Positions 36,991-45,049 of a stretch of 64,000 nt of DNA are shown one piece after another. The notes under the pieces are model-generated. The model ran no database searches. It had not been told where the DNA came from and worked only from the letters and a program-made list of their open reading frames with translations. The stretch is taken from positions 141,010 to 205,009 of the IMG/VR virus record IMGVR_UViG_3300044632_001003, one strand, 5' to 3'. Origin of the DNA: a virus. Made by a program: the position numbers and the translations under genes. Within the stretch, counting starts at the first letter, position 1, and the number at the start of each line of letters is the position of its first letter.

Positions 36991-37755
36991 AATTTCTGGA
37001 TGATTTGAACCCGTCCATCTACCATAACTAATGTTCTTAAATAATCTACAAGGATAATATCTACCCTGCACCAAATGGGGAGCATCTCGTATATCAACTG
37101 AAATATAAGAGTCTCTTACCATCTGAATGTTTTGATTGATGTCTGGAGCACTGTTAGAGTAAATACCAGACCATCCACCAGGATTCCTAAAATACTTTCC
37201 GTGCCTTTCACAGATATTTTTAAACTCTAGGATATTCTGCCCGTTTGGAGTTCCGATAAAATAAATGCTATCTCTCGACTCATCAAACAATTCAGGTTCA
37301 ACTTGATCGATTTCATCGGGCAGTAAATCAGTTGCCCACATCGTTGTAATTGTCTTCGTCTTTGGATGAAAATAATGGTGCAAACTTATCTTCTGCAACT
37401 CATCATCACTTGACCAAGTAATATTATCTGCAGGATTCCAACGATCTGCAAAATAAACAAAGTTAAAATACCTTGGATGCGTTAAGCGATATGGAGTATC
37501 TCTATCAGAAAGCCCAAAAGGCAAATCTGCATTGTGATTAAAATACACACAGTCATCTAAAACTGGCATATTCTTACAAACATTATGCTCAGTAATAAAA
37601 ATAGATTCAGAAAAATCTACATTACTCACATCGTCATCATCATCAAACCATTCAACTTCATATCCAAGATAATCTGCTGCCCGCCAATATCCGAAATGTA
37701 CATAAGAGTGAGTATGAGTTCCAATCTTATGTCCCCATATTACTACCTTTTTCAT
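36925..37755 (-). CDS. putative glycosyltransferase, probably frameshifted
   Basis: 276 residues as read. The start is Rossmann-like (MKKVVIWGHKIGTHTHSYVH), and the middle has SIYFIGTPNGQNILEFKNIC and SYISVDIRDAPHLVQGRYYP, resembling GT-B/CgeB-type transferases. The last ~18 residues (FNRFQSRKSISETG) look like out-of-frame sequence; the expected continuation is found in another frame (36819-36990), which would give ~312 residues. It overlaps the upstream GT25-like gene by 4 nt. Function probable only by context. Confidence 0.6.
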   Translation of the reverse strand: MKKVVIWGHKIGTHTHSYVHFGYWRAADYLGYEVEWFDDDDDVSNVDFSESIFITEHNVCKNMPVLDDCVYFNHNADLPFGLSDRDTPYRLTHPRYFNFVYFADRWNPADNITWSSDDELQKISLHHYFHPKTKTITTMWATDLLPDEIDQVEPELFDESRDSIYFIGTPNGQNILEFKNICERHGKYFRNPGGWSGIYSNSAPDINQNIQMVRDSYISVDIRDAPHLVQGRYYPCRLFKNISYGRWTGSNHPEIADVFGEHFNRFQSRKSISETG

Positions 37756-38396
37756 TCTTTAACCCTCAATGGTAACCAAAAACGTTGGTCGGGAGACATA
37801 AACTCTACTGAAGGATAATCTGTCAATTTACCATCCGTTCCGTTAGAACTGGTTTGATAGAACATAGGTTCATCAAAAGCATATACATCATAATACTTTT
37901 GAACATCAGCAAATCCAATATCATGATGATCGGAAATCAAATACCCATGATAGGCAATTCGCTTGCACAAATCAACGTAGTCAGGATTGATATAGAGAAT
38001 TGCATGGGCACTAACCATATTATAAATGCGAACTAAATCATCATACCCCTCTACTTTGTCCCACTGAACACAAGGTCCAGAGTGAGAGTTCATTCTTCCC
38101 CATGAAGAAATTCCTAGATAAACAGCATCTGCCTCATCAGGAATCTCAATCTCATCTACAAAGTTAAGAGGAATGCAATCATCCTCTAAAACAATAAAGG
38201 GAGAATCTACTTCCTCCAATGCCAAAGCATGGGAATAAGCACATCCCCTTTTACCTATTGGGTCTTTGAATGCAGAAACCCTAATAACATTTTTGAATCC
38301 TAGTTTTTCTAGATTCTCTTCCATCAACTCCCGCCTACGGGATTGTTCATCTAAGTTAATATAAACAACTGGTAGTTCTGTCAGTTTTAACTTCAT
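37752..38396 (-). CDS. GT25-family-like glycosyltransferase
   Basis: 214 residues. VVYINLDEQSRRRELMEENL near residues 10-29 carries the I-N-L-D-x2-x-R-R signature; KRGCAYSHALALEEVDSPF and IVLEDDCIPL (E-D-D near 72-74) complete the GT25 pattern. A second GT25-like copy lies at 32698-33489. Four-nucleotide overlaps with both neighbours. Probably adds a hexose to the island's glycan. Confidence 0.85.
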   Translation of the reverse strand: MKLKLTELPVVYINLDEQSRRRELMEENLEKLGFKNVIRVSAFKDPIGKRGCAYSHALALEEVDSPFIVLEDDCIPLNFVDEIEIPDEADAVYLGISSWGRMNSHSGPCVQWDKVEGYDDLVRIYNMVSAHAILYINPDYVDLCKRIAYHGYLISDHHDIGFADVQKYYDVYAFDEPMFYQTSSNGTDGKLTDYPSVEFMSPDQRFWLPLRVKE

Positions 38397-39253
38397 ACTT
38401 CACCTCTAAGGGCTCTCAATATACCTTCTTCTAAAGAAATTTTAGGAGTGTAAAAACTTAGCATTTTTGATGGATCACAAACCCGATATTGAACTCCAAC
38501 AGGAGCAGTTGGAATATGATTCGGAGTTGGACTATATCCTTTCAATGAAGTGACTAAAGAAAACAGTTCATTGAAAGAAGTAGCAATGCCCCAACCAAGA
38601 TTTACAGGACCTTGAATATCCTCTTTGATTGCAGTATCTACTGCTTCAATTATATCATGCATATGAATAAAATCCCTAACCTGATTTCCATCTCCCCATA
38701 TATCAAATGGGTCTGCAAGATTTCTAGCTCTATTAATATAAGATGGGAAAGGATAATCTAAATCTTGGTCGGTTCCATATCCACTAAAAGGTCTAAAGAC
38801 ATTAATCTTTATACCTTCTGCTTCTAAAAACTGCATCAAAAATTCACCCGTCAATTTAGACCAACCATAAGTCATATCAGGGTTATTGATATCTGATAAA
38901 TCAATATCAGTTTCCTTTAATTGATACTTCTGTGTCTGCAGTTTGGTTGGATAGGCAGCAGAAGATGAAAAGTAAATAATGCGTGTTGGTTTAGTTCGAA
39001 GTGCCCACTGACACATTTCGGAATCAATAGAAAGGTCAGTTGCTACTGATAAAGGATTATGTTCGATTGTCTGACGACCACCAACGATTGCTGCTAGATG
39101 GACTACTAAATCAAACTTATCCTCTGAAGTCTTGAAGTAATCTCTACAATCATTGCCATCTTTAATATCGATACCAACAATATCATGATCAACATACTTC
39201 CTCATGAAGTATTTTCCGACAAATCCTTTATGTCCTGTGATTAATATTTTCAT
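38393..39253 (-). CDS. NAD(P)-dependent sugar-nucleotide epimerase/dehydratase
   Basis: 286 residues. MKILITGHKGFVGKYFMRKY gives the GxxGxxG NAD-binding loop; LVVHLAAIVGG near residues 49-59, SSSAAYPT near 96-103 and YGWSKLTGE near 129-137 (Y-x3-K) give the SDR catalytic pattern. The best by-eye fit is the GDP-fucose synthetase/GalE-like extended SDR group, but the substrate is not certain. If it makes GDP-fucose it would feed the GT11 enzyme at 45046; no gmd partner is visible in the window. Confidence 0.8.
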   Translation of the reverse strand: MKILITGHKGFVGKYFMRKYVDHDIVGIDIKDGNDCRDYFKTSEDKFDLVVHLAAIVGGRQTIEHNPLSVATDLSIDSEMCQWALRTKPTRIIYFSSSAAYPTKLQTQKYQLKETDIDLSDINNPDMTYGWSKLTGEFLMQFLEAEGIKINVFRPFSGYGTDQDLDYPFPSYINRARNLADPFDIWGDGNQVRDFIHMHDIIEAVDTAIKEDIQGPVNLGWGIATSFNELFSLVTSLKGYSPTPNHIPTAPVGVQYRVCDPSKMLSFYTPKISLEEGILRALRGEV

Positions 39254-39945
39254 GCTCTGAGTTCAGAATGATTTTTCTTTAGGGCAATAATTTTAGGAGC
39301 AAAGGGATAATCTGGATTTCCCATTTGTTCTTCGGCAAAACAATACGAAGGTGTCAGACTCAAAGTGGGTGGATTATCAATCAGGTAACGATTCATCTGT
39401 GACTCATCATGCCACAAAGCAATCACACCATTCTCAAGGTCTTTAGTCACACGGTCTGCAAGAACCTCTGCCATCTCAAGAAATCTTTTAGTAGATCCAC
39501 CATTGAATCCACCAGCGTAATAGTCCTCTCCTTCCTCACCCACAGGGACGTATGCCAGCGACTGTGGGTTTCTATCGTAAGACCTCTGCTCCTTAGGATA
39601 GAAGGACTGGTAGGGGTGCTGAGTGGCAACCAGGTCGCTTAGAACCTCATCACCAACCTTATCTACCAGACCCATATCCACATCAAAGTAGAAGCAATAA
39701 TCAAACTGAGAGATAAACTCTTTTTCTTTTACAAAGTAGTTGTATCTCTTCAGAGTTGGCATTGGCCAAGGTTCGTGGTCAATCTGACAAACTCGCACAT
39801 TGTCAGATGCTTCAACTTCATGGTCTGTGAAAAGCAAACACTCAATCTCATGTCCATTGAGAAAGTTCTCTTCAATATTATCAAGAAGTCTTTCAACGAA
39901 CTGAATATACTTGTTTGTTGCAATGGTCAGGATACAGATTTTCAT
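39250..39945 (-). CDS. GT6-family glycosyltransferase (ABO/alpha-1,3-galactosyltransferase type)
   Basis: 231 residues from the ATG at 39945, chosen because GAGGTG stands 5-6 nt upstream. The GT6 pattern is clear: CLLFTDHEV near 36-44, IDHEPWPMPTLKRYNYF near 55-71, YCFYFDVDMGLVDKVG near 83-98 with a D-V-D metal motif (88-90), EDYYAGGFNGGSTKRFLEM near 140-158 and LWHDESQMNRYLIDNPP near 177-193. GT6 enzymes add Gal or GalNAc in alpha-1,3 linkage, classically to fucosylated galactose (ABO antigens). It has the bacterial/phage catalytic-domain form without a membrane anchor. Confidence 0.88.
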   Translation of the reverse strand: MKICILTIATNKYIQFVERLLDNIEENFLNGHEIECLLFTDHEVEASDNVRVCQIDHEPWPMPTLKRYNYFVKEKEFISQFDYCFYFDVDMGLVDKVGDEVLSDLVATQHPYQSFYPKEQRSYDRNPQSLAYVPVGEEGEDYYAGGFNGGSTKRFLEMAEVLADRVTKDLENGVIALWHDESQMNRYLIDNPPTLSLTPSYCFAEEQMGNPDYPFAPKIIALKKNHSELRA

Positions 39946-39946
39946 C

Positions 39947-40675
39947 TTACACCTCAATATAATTTACATTATCAAAAACAAAAAATCCCTTGTCTTTATG
40001 TTCTTGAACGGTTCCATGTAAAAAGCAATTGAGATTTACTTCGGAACCATACTTATATTTAATCGCTGCTGCCATGGAGTTTCCTCCAGAGTAGAGACAG
40101 AAATAATCCTTTGCACTATGAATGATATCAGCATACTGGAAAATACTCTCAATCTCAAGAGGATTATTTTCAAATTCAAATCCACCTGAAAGTGAAAGTG
40201 AATTTACATTTTTAAAAGTTACCAATAATGCATCATCAGGAATAGAAGATTCTACCAATGAAAATAATTTATCAGCATCATAAAATTCACCGACATCATT
40301 CTTCAATAAAGTATGTGCAGACAAATCAACAATCGTCTTATCTCTATATTCCTCTAAAAGATTTGGTTGATAATAGATTTCAGGATATCTACCGTCACCT
40401 GCAAATCCATGCCGAATTTCTGCAGCAGAAACAATGTTGTCTGTTGTTCCATTTTTAAGATCGGGAGCACATGAACCAATGTTTGCATGATTGGTTGCAA
40501 CACCTTTTACATAAGGATTGTCTCTCCAACAAAATTCATAAATCTCAGGGTTTCTATATGTATTGTCAGCACTGATATAAAAATTATATCCCTTTTCTGC
40601 ATACAATTTAGGTAGGGTAGTGAATTGAAGATTGTCACCTAATCCACCCCAAGGTTGTCCAAAAAATACGTTCAT
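39947..40675 (-). CDS. putative glycosyltransferase (GT-B/heptosyltransferase-like)
   Basis: 242 residues. It starts MNVFFGQPWGGLGDNLQFTT, a Gly-rich G-x-G-D loop followed by a helix as in GT9 heptosyltransferases and fucosyltransferase-like folds. Near residue 190 DYFCLYSGGNSMAAAIKYKY resembles the nucleotide-binding S-G-x-x-H/S-x2-A part of such enzymes. Assignment is weak. It lies between FkbM-like and GT6 genes, one base before the GT6 start. Confidence 0.5.
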   Translation of the reverse strand: MNVFFGQPWGGLGDNLQFTTLPKLYAEKGYNFYISADNTYRNPEIYEFCWRDNPYVKGVATNHANIGSCAPDLKNGTTDNIVSAAEIRHGFAGDGRYPEIYYQPNLLEEYRDKTIVDLSAHTLLKNDVGEFYDADKLFSLVESSIPDDALLVTFKNVNSLSLSGGFEFENNPLEIESIFQYADIIHSAKDYFCLYSGGNSMAAAIKYKYGSEVNLNCFLHGTVQEHKDKGFFVFDNVNYIEV

Positions 40676-41364
40676 TTTCCTTTATTTACAAAGATAAAAT
40701 CTGTTCCGAAATGAACTCCAGTATTTCCATAAGCCCTATAGAAATTGTGAGTTTTCAAAAAATTATTTACATCATCAAAAAGACACTGCCCATCATACAT
40801 TGGATTAATCTCCAACTCTGTATGAATCACCTGAACAGTTGAAAGAAGTTTTTCGCCCATTGATTCTAATGCAATTAACTCAGCACCCTGAAGGTCCATC
40901 CACATCAAATCAATATTCTCAATTCCATTTTCTTCACAAAAAGAATCTAGTCTCACACAATCAACTTCCAATTCTTTTTGGACGTATTTTTCAATATGGT
41001 CATATGTGCCATTTGCTTTATAAAGACTAGATGCACCTCTATTTCCATCAAACCAAGGAGTAACAGTTTTCTCAGGGTCAATAGGATAAAAAGTGCATAT
41101 TCCATTGTAACTATTCACAGCTTTATTAATGACTGTAATGTTATCAATGTCTTTGGTATTCTCTAAACAAACTTGATAAGAATCTGGGTTTGCTTCAAAT
41201 GCAAATATCCTTGCATTCTTATATCGTTTGGAGAATTCAATAGACTCCAAACAATGCAAAGAACCAACATCAAAAATTACAGAAACCTCATTTGGATCTC
41301 TGAATTTTTGGTTGGCAAAAGTATAAAATGTATCTAAAGATGAGACTTGGTACTGGGTTGTCAT
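40672..41364 (-). CDS. FkbM-family methyltransferase
   Basis: 230 residues. VIFDVGSLHCLESIEFSKRY near residues 29-48 is motif I; ARIFAFEANPDSYQVCLEN near 51-69 is the F-E-P/A-N-P FkbM signature; ENIDLMWMDLQGAELIALE near 148-166 is the D-x-x-G-x-E motif. FkbM proteins O-methylate sugars or polyketides. Overlaps its neighbours by 4 nt. Likely caps or modifies a sugar of the island's glycan. Confidence 0.88.
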   Translation of the reverse strand: MTTQYQVSSLDTFYTFANQKFRDPNEVSVIFDVGSLHCLESIEFSKRYKNARIFAFEANPDSYQVCLENTKDIDNITVINKAVNSYNGICTFYPIDPEKTVTPWFDGNRGASSLYKANGTYDHIEKYVQKELEVDCVRLDSFCEENGIENIDLMWMDLQGAELIALESMGEKLLSTVQVIHTELEINPMYDGQCLFDDVNNFLKTHNFYRAYGNTGVHFGTDFIFVNKGK

Positions 41365-41690
41365 TTAAAAAAGTCTTTGTCCGAAATTGCTTTATCATCA
41401 ATATAATAATCACCGAAGGGTTTCCCTAACATAAGATTAGTAAATTTACAACCCCAGGAAACTAACTGATCATATGTTTCATTATAACATGCATCATATG
41501 CTATTCTAACAGAGTTTTTACCTCTGCCCATACCTCTTGCAGTGAAGTATATAATAGTATGCCCATCATCATACAATGAATTAACTTTAGCAATCCTATC
41601 ATAGAAAGGTTCTGCTAAAGAATAATCACCATATGTTTGAGTGCATATGGTGTTATCAATATCTACAATATATGTTTTCAGTTCAGCCAT
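41361..41690 (-). CDS. HAD-superfamily phosphatase (short)
   Basis: 109 residues. Motif I is YIVDIDNTICT (D-x-D-N-T) near residues 7-17 and motif II is TIIYFTARGMG near 45-55. Lys and Asp of motifs III/IV appear in LMLGKPFGDYYIDDKAI. Short capless HAD proteins of this kind are common in polysaccharide loci. It could remove the phosphate of the sugar bisphosphate made by the PfkB-type kinase at 43428, as GmhB does in heptose synthesis; that role is inferred. Confidence 0.75.
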   Translation of the reverse strand: MAELKTYIVDIDNTICTQTYGDYSLAEPFYDRIAKVNSLYDDGHTIIYFTARGMGRGKNSVRIAYDACYNETYDQLVSWGCKFTNLMLGKPFGDYYIDDKAISDKDFFK

Positions 41691-42349
41691 GCAGAGAAGT
41701 CCTTATCAAAGCGTTCGATTGCTTCAGTGCTCTTAGGATGCTCAACCATCTCAAGAATAACGGGAAGACCAGTCGTTACGATATCGGCACCTTCTTTCCA
41801 AGCATCAGAAACATCAGTTTGAGTACGGATACTGCCAGCGATAATCTCACAATCTAGGGCGTTCTCATAAATGTAATTCTTGGTTCGGTCAAGAACCTTT
41901 GCAACATCTCCACCATGCTGCTTCAGGCGGCAGTAAAAGAGAGAAACGTAATGAGCACCAGCAGAAGCACACAGTTGCAGTTGCTGCTCACTGTAGCAAG
42001 CAGTGGCATTGATTTGCACACCTGCCTTGGAAACAGTTTTGATTGCACGAAGACCATCAAATCCAACTGGAATTTTCACATGAAACTTATTGCAAAGAGG
42101 ATAAAACCTTTCATACATTTCACTTGCTTGACGAACCATGCCCTCATAATCTAGGGCAAACACTTCAGCACTCAGAGAAAGATCTTCACTACCACAATAC
42201 TCAGCAAGTTTTTGAATTAGTGCATCAAAACTTCCCTTTGGTTCTTTAGCAATAATGGAAGGGTTGGTTGTTACACCTTGAATGGCACCCATTTCATTTG
42301 CTTTAATAATTTCATCAAGATTAGCTGTATCAGCAAAAAGATAGTTCAT
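41678..42349 (-). CDS. talC: transaldolase, TalC/fructose-6-phosphate aldolase type
   Basis: 223 residues, the short form. Schiff-base Lys92 lies in NKFHVKIPV; other family motifs are FADTANLDEI, GVTTNPSIIAKE and YVSLFYCRL. Transfers dihydroxyacetone units between sugar phosphates in the pentose phosphate pathway. Known cyanophage auxiliary gene thought to push carbon toward NADPH and ribose. Here it sits inside the sugar-activation part of the glycan island, overlapping HAD and cupin genes, so it may also set the supply of pentose/heptose phosphates. Confidence 0.96.
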   Translation of the reverse strand: MNYLFADTANLDEIIKANEMGAIQGVTTNPSIIAKEPKGSFDALIQKLAEYCGSEDLSLSAEVFALDYEGMVRQASEMYERFYPLCNKFHVKIPVGFDGLRAIKTVSKAGVQINATACYSEQQLQLCASAGAHYVSLFYCRLKQHGGDVAKVLDRTKNYIYENALDCEIIAGSIRTQTDVSDAWKEGADIVTTGLPVILEMVEHPKSTEAIERFDKDFSAWLN

Positions 42350-42771
42350 TCGTCCTCTTTAAATACGTAGGTTTTTCCATCTTCAACGATGTTTGAATCT
42401 TCATCATCGTCTTTATTTGACCATTCTACCACAATAGTATCCTCCAATGCAATACGCATATGCATCAAACCAGGAGGAATATGAAATACATCTCCTGCTT
42501 CTAAAATGATAGATTTATTTTTGGCACGACCAATTCTCATACCAACTTTAAGTTTTCCAGATTGAATATAATAATATTCATCTTTAGTGACGTGATACTC
42601 CATACTACTTTGAGTACCCGCTTTCATAAAGACTTCTTTTAAGGTAAAGTCATCAGTAGCAAATACGGTAGTGATGTATCCCCAATACTTCTCTCTTTTT
42701 TCTTCACACTTAAGTACAAGAGGAAGTTCTTGCCTCCCGTAACTATTGTCCGTAGTATTTGTTGATTCCAT
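42346..42771 (-). CDS. cupin protein, sugar-phosphate isomerase-like
   Basis: 141 residues from the ATG at 42771 (an alternative start at 42783 adds four residues). A single cupin barrel with YHVTKDEYYYIQSGKLKVGM near residues 60-79 and a second metal-ligand segment GDVFHIPPGLMHMRIALED near 93-111. This matches C-terminal mannose-6-phosphate isomerase/cupin_2 domains. Overlaps the aldolase gene upstream. Could be a sugar-phosphate isomerase or epimerase in the activation pathway. Confidence 0.75.
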   Translation of the reverse strand: MESTNTTDNSYGRQELPLVLKCEEKREKYWGYITTVFATDDFTLKEVFMKAGTQSSMEYHVTKDEYYYIQSGKLKVGMRIGRAKNKSIILEAGDVFHIPPGLMHMRIALEDTIVVEWSNKDDDEDSNIVEDGKTYVFKEDE

Positions 42772-43435
42772 TCTTTCGTTCAAAATGTTTTTTATACAAG
42801 TCTCTACTCAATCTACATGGTTGAATATGTGGATTGATTGAGGTGGTGTAGTAAGCCATTTCAGCAATTTCCTCTAACACTATAGCACATTCTAGTGTTC
42901 TTTTAGATGAATCTGAGAATACCATAACACCATGCCCAGGCAAAAGGATGGCAGGTATGTTAAGTGGATTTATTTTCTTAGATTGATAAAAATCAACTAC
43001 GCACTGTCCCAGATTCTTTTCATATTCATCAAGTTCAAACTTTTCTAGTTGTCTAGCAACTGGAATATCAGATAGAAAGTAATCGGCGTGAGTTGTCCCT
43101 AAAATAGGAATTGGTTTAAGTGCCTGTGCCCATGAAGTTGCAAACTTTGAATGACTATGAATAACTGATTTAATCTCTGGAAATGCCTTATAAATTTCCA
43201 AATGAATTGCTGTATCGACAGAGGGTTTCATACCAGAAATTAATTTTCCAGTATAAAGTTCGACAATACAAAGTTGGCTAAACGTAAGTTTATCAAACTC
43301 AATCCCAGAAGGTTTAATAACAATATGCTTACCATCTTCAGTAAGCACACTGGCATTTCCCCAAGTTAGTTTGACTAAACTGTTTTCCTTTAAACTTTTG
43401 TTCAGAGATAAACAATCTTCAATTGCCTTATTCAT
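42743..43435 (-). CDS. class II aldolase, L-ribulose-5-phosphate 4-epimerase-like
   Basis: 230 residues from the ATG at 43435, which overlaps the kinase stop (ATGAATAA); the open frame extends further up but into the kinase. WGNASVLTEDG and IKPSGIEFDKL near the start, zinc ligands in SVIHSHSKFATSWAQ near 97-111, and LLPGHGVMVF. The C-terminus HFERKNGINKYYGQ is very close to the AraD end (K-H-G-x-x-A-Y-Y-G-Q). So it probably interconverts L-ribulose-5-P and D-xylulose-5-P or acts on a related sugar. Confidence 0.85.
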   Translation of the reverse strand: MNKAIEDCLSLNKSLKENSLVKLTWGNASVLTEDGKHIVIKPSGIEFDKLTFSQLCIVELYTGKLISGMKPSVDTAIHLEIYKAFPEIKSVIHSHSKFATSWAQALKPIPILGTTHADYFLSDIPVARQLEKFELDEYEKNLGQCVVDFYQSKKINPLNIPAILLPGHGVMVFSDSSKRTLECAIVLEEIAEMAYYTTSINPHIQPCRLSRDLYKKHFERKNGINKYYGQ

Positions 43436-44204
43436 GTAATGGTTTAGATACAAATTCAGCGGCGACTTGGTTAGCAAAAACTGGGTCACCAGTTGCTAGA
43501 AGAGCTGCATAAAAACAATCTCCTGCACCAATAGTATTTACCACATTTTCCACAGGCGTTGCTGGATAATTAACACCGTTCATCATGCAACCATCTGCAC
43601 CTTTTGTTACACAGATATTTGTTACCCGATCTACGTGTTTTGCTTCCTCTTGATTACAGACTAAGTAATCAACCGCCCAATACCTATCATAGTTTGATGT
43701 CTTACTCGATACCTGAGAAGAGGCATATGTAATTTTTCCAGAATCAGTTGCATGTTTGATGAATGATTCTGTAATAAATCCACAACGGTAATCAGCAAAA
43801 GCAATGATATCAAACTCATCAATATCAAAATTTTCTAAGAACGATTTTGAAAACTCATTATTGACATCATTAACTTGTAGATGATTGTATCGACTATCTC
43901 CATGATTAACCCAGTATCTTGTTTTAGTATTATTACGACCCTGGAAAAAACTTTTTACTGGGAGATCATAATGCAACTCAAAAGTATCACAGTCTTTATC
44001 AGACATTGATGTTGCAAATGTTACGTCTCTACCAAATCCACGAAGAAACTTGGCAACATTAGCAGCGCCACCAAAATCATAACTGTGCTCTTCAATTACC
44101 GTTTTGATTGTTGGAGACTCTAGTGATAGTCCGATTGCCCTAAGTTCTAGAGTTTCATCAATGATGGTATCACCAACAATTAGATACTTTAAATTTTCTC
44201 GCAT
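43428..44204 (-). CDS. PfkB-family sugar kinase, RfaE/HldE domain I-like
   Basis: 258 residues. LIVGDTIIDETLELRAIGLS, then SLESPTIKTVIEEHSYDFGG-AANVAKFL (the P-G-G-A-A-N-V-A region) and the ATP/anion-hole NTIGAGDCFYAALLATG near residue 225. The order S-x-E-x-P ... G-G-A-A-N-V-A is typical of D-beta-D-heptose-7-phosphate 1-kinase (HldE N-domain). It overlaps the adenylyltransferase fusion gene upstream by 16 nt; together they reproduce both halves of HldE in separate polypeptides. Confidence 0.85.
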   Translation of the reverse strand: MRENLKYLIVGDTIIDETLELRAIGLSLESPTIKTVIEEHSYDFGGAANVAKFLRGFGRDVTFATSMSDKDCDTFELHYDLPVKSFFQGRNNTKTRYWVNHGDSRYNHLQVNDVNNEFSKSFLENFDIDEFDIIAFADYRCGFITESFIKHATDSGKITYASSQVSSKTSNYDRYWAVDYLVCNQEEAKHVDRVTNICVTKGADGCMMNGVNYPATPVENVVNTIGAGDCFYAALLATGDPVFANQVAAEFVSKPLHE

Positions 44205-45049
44205 GTTTCAAGTTCTCTAATTTTTTGCATGGTATTGGTTGTGGAATAGTCTCCAACCAAAGGATAAACTTTAACTTGTATAGACTCTGGAATACAGTCT
44301 CTGCTTCTTACTTCATCAGCAGTCCATTCAGAACCCTTAACAATTACATCTGGAGAGAGTGTTTGATAGAATTCTTGAAGTTCTTCAGTTGAATCAAAAA
44401 TGATGACTTCATCAACATAACGATTTGTCTCAAGAACCCTTCTACGATCTTCTTCATTATTAACAGGTCGATTGTCACCTTTGAGTTGTTTTACTCTGCG
44501 GTCAGAATCAATAGCAACAATCAGTTTTGTTCCCTGCAATCTAGCAAACTTCAAAAGTTCAATATGGCCCTTATGAAGGATATCAAAAACTCCATTTGTT
44601 AAAACAATGCCAGTATGTGAATCAATCTTTTCAACACGCTTGACATGACGACCTTCTCCCCATGCTTCATCTAACCACATTTTGCTCATCTCTCTCATTT
44701 CAATCTGAGAAGACAACCACGTACCCAAACAAAGAACATTGGAATCATTATGCTCTCTAGACTTAACCGCAGTGAGTTCATTATGAGCTAGAACAGCACG
44801 GACACCAGCAAAACGATTTGCAACGATACTCATACCAACACCAGTTCCACAGATAAGGATACCTCGGTCCGCCTCACGATTACTCACAATTGTAGATAAC
44901 TGAGCTGCATAATCAACATAATCGACACTCACATCAGAAGTATAAGGTCCAATATCAATAACCCGATATCCTTCTCCCTTAAGATACATCTTTAGTTGTT
45001 CTTTGTTCTCGACCCCATTATGGTCAGAAGAAATAATGATCGTTTTCAT
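44189..45049 (-). CDS. fusion of RpiB-type isomerase and RfaE/HldE-type nucleotidyltransferase
   Basis: 286 residues in two domains. Residues ~1-145 are RpiB/LacAB-like: SDHNGVENKEQLKMYL, GILICGTGVGMSIVANRFAG (active Cys and G-T-G) and SREHNDSNVLCLG. Residues ~150-286 are cytidylyl/adenylyltransferase: GVFDILHKGHIELLKFA (G-x-F-D-x-x-H-x-G-H) and DVIVKGSEWT. The second half matches HldE2, which makes ADP-heptose. Overlaps the fucosyltransferase upstream (4 nt) and the kinase downstream (16 nt). The isomerase may act on ribose-5-P or, by analogy to GmhA, on a heptulose phosphate. Confidence 0.88.
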   Translation of the reverse strand: MKTIIISSDHNGVENKEQLKMYLKGEGYRVIDIGPYTSDVSVDYVDYAAQLSTIVSNREADRGILICGTGVGMSIVANRFAGVRAVLAHNELTAVKSREHNDSNVLCLGTWLSSQIEMREMSKMWLDEAWGEGRHVKRVEKIDSHTGIVLTNGVFDILHKGHIELLKFARLQGTKLIVAIDSDRRVKQLKGDNRPVNNEEDRRRVLETNRYVDEVIIFDSTEELQEFYQTLSPDVIVKGSEWTADEVRSRDCIPESIQVKVYPLVGDYSTTNTMQKIRELETCEKI

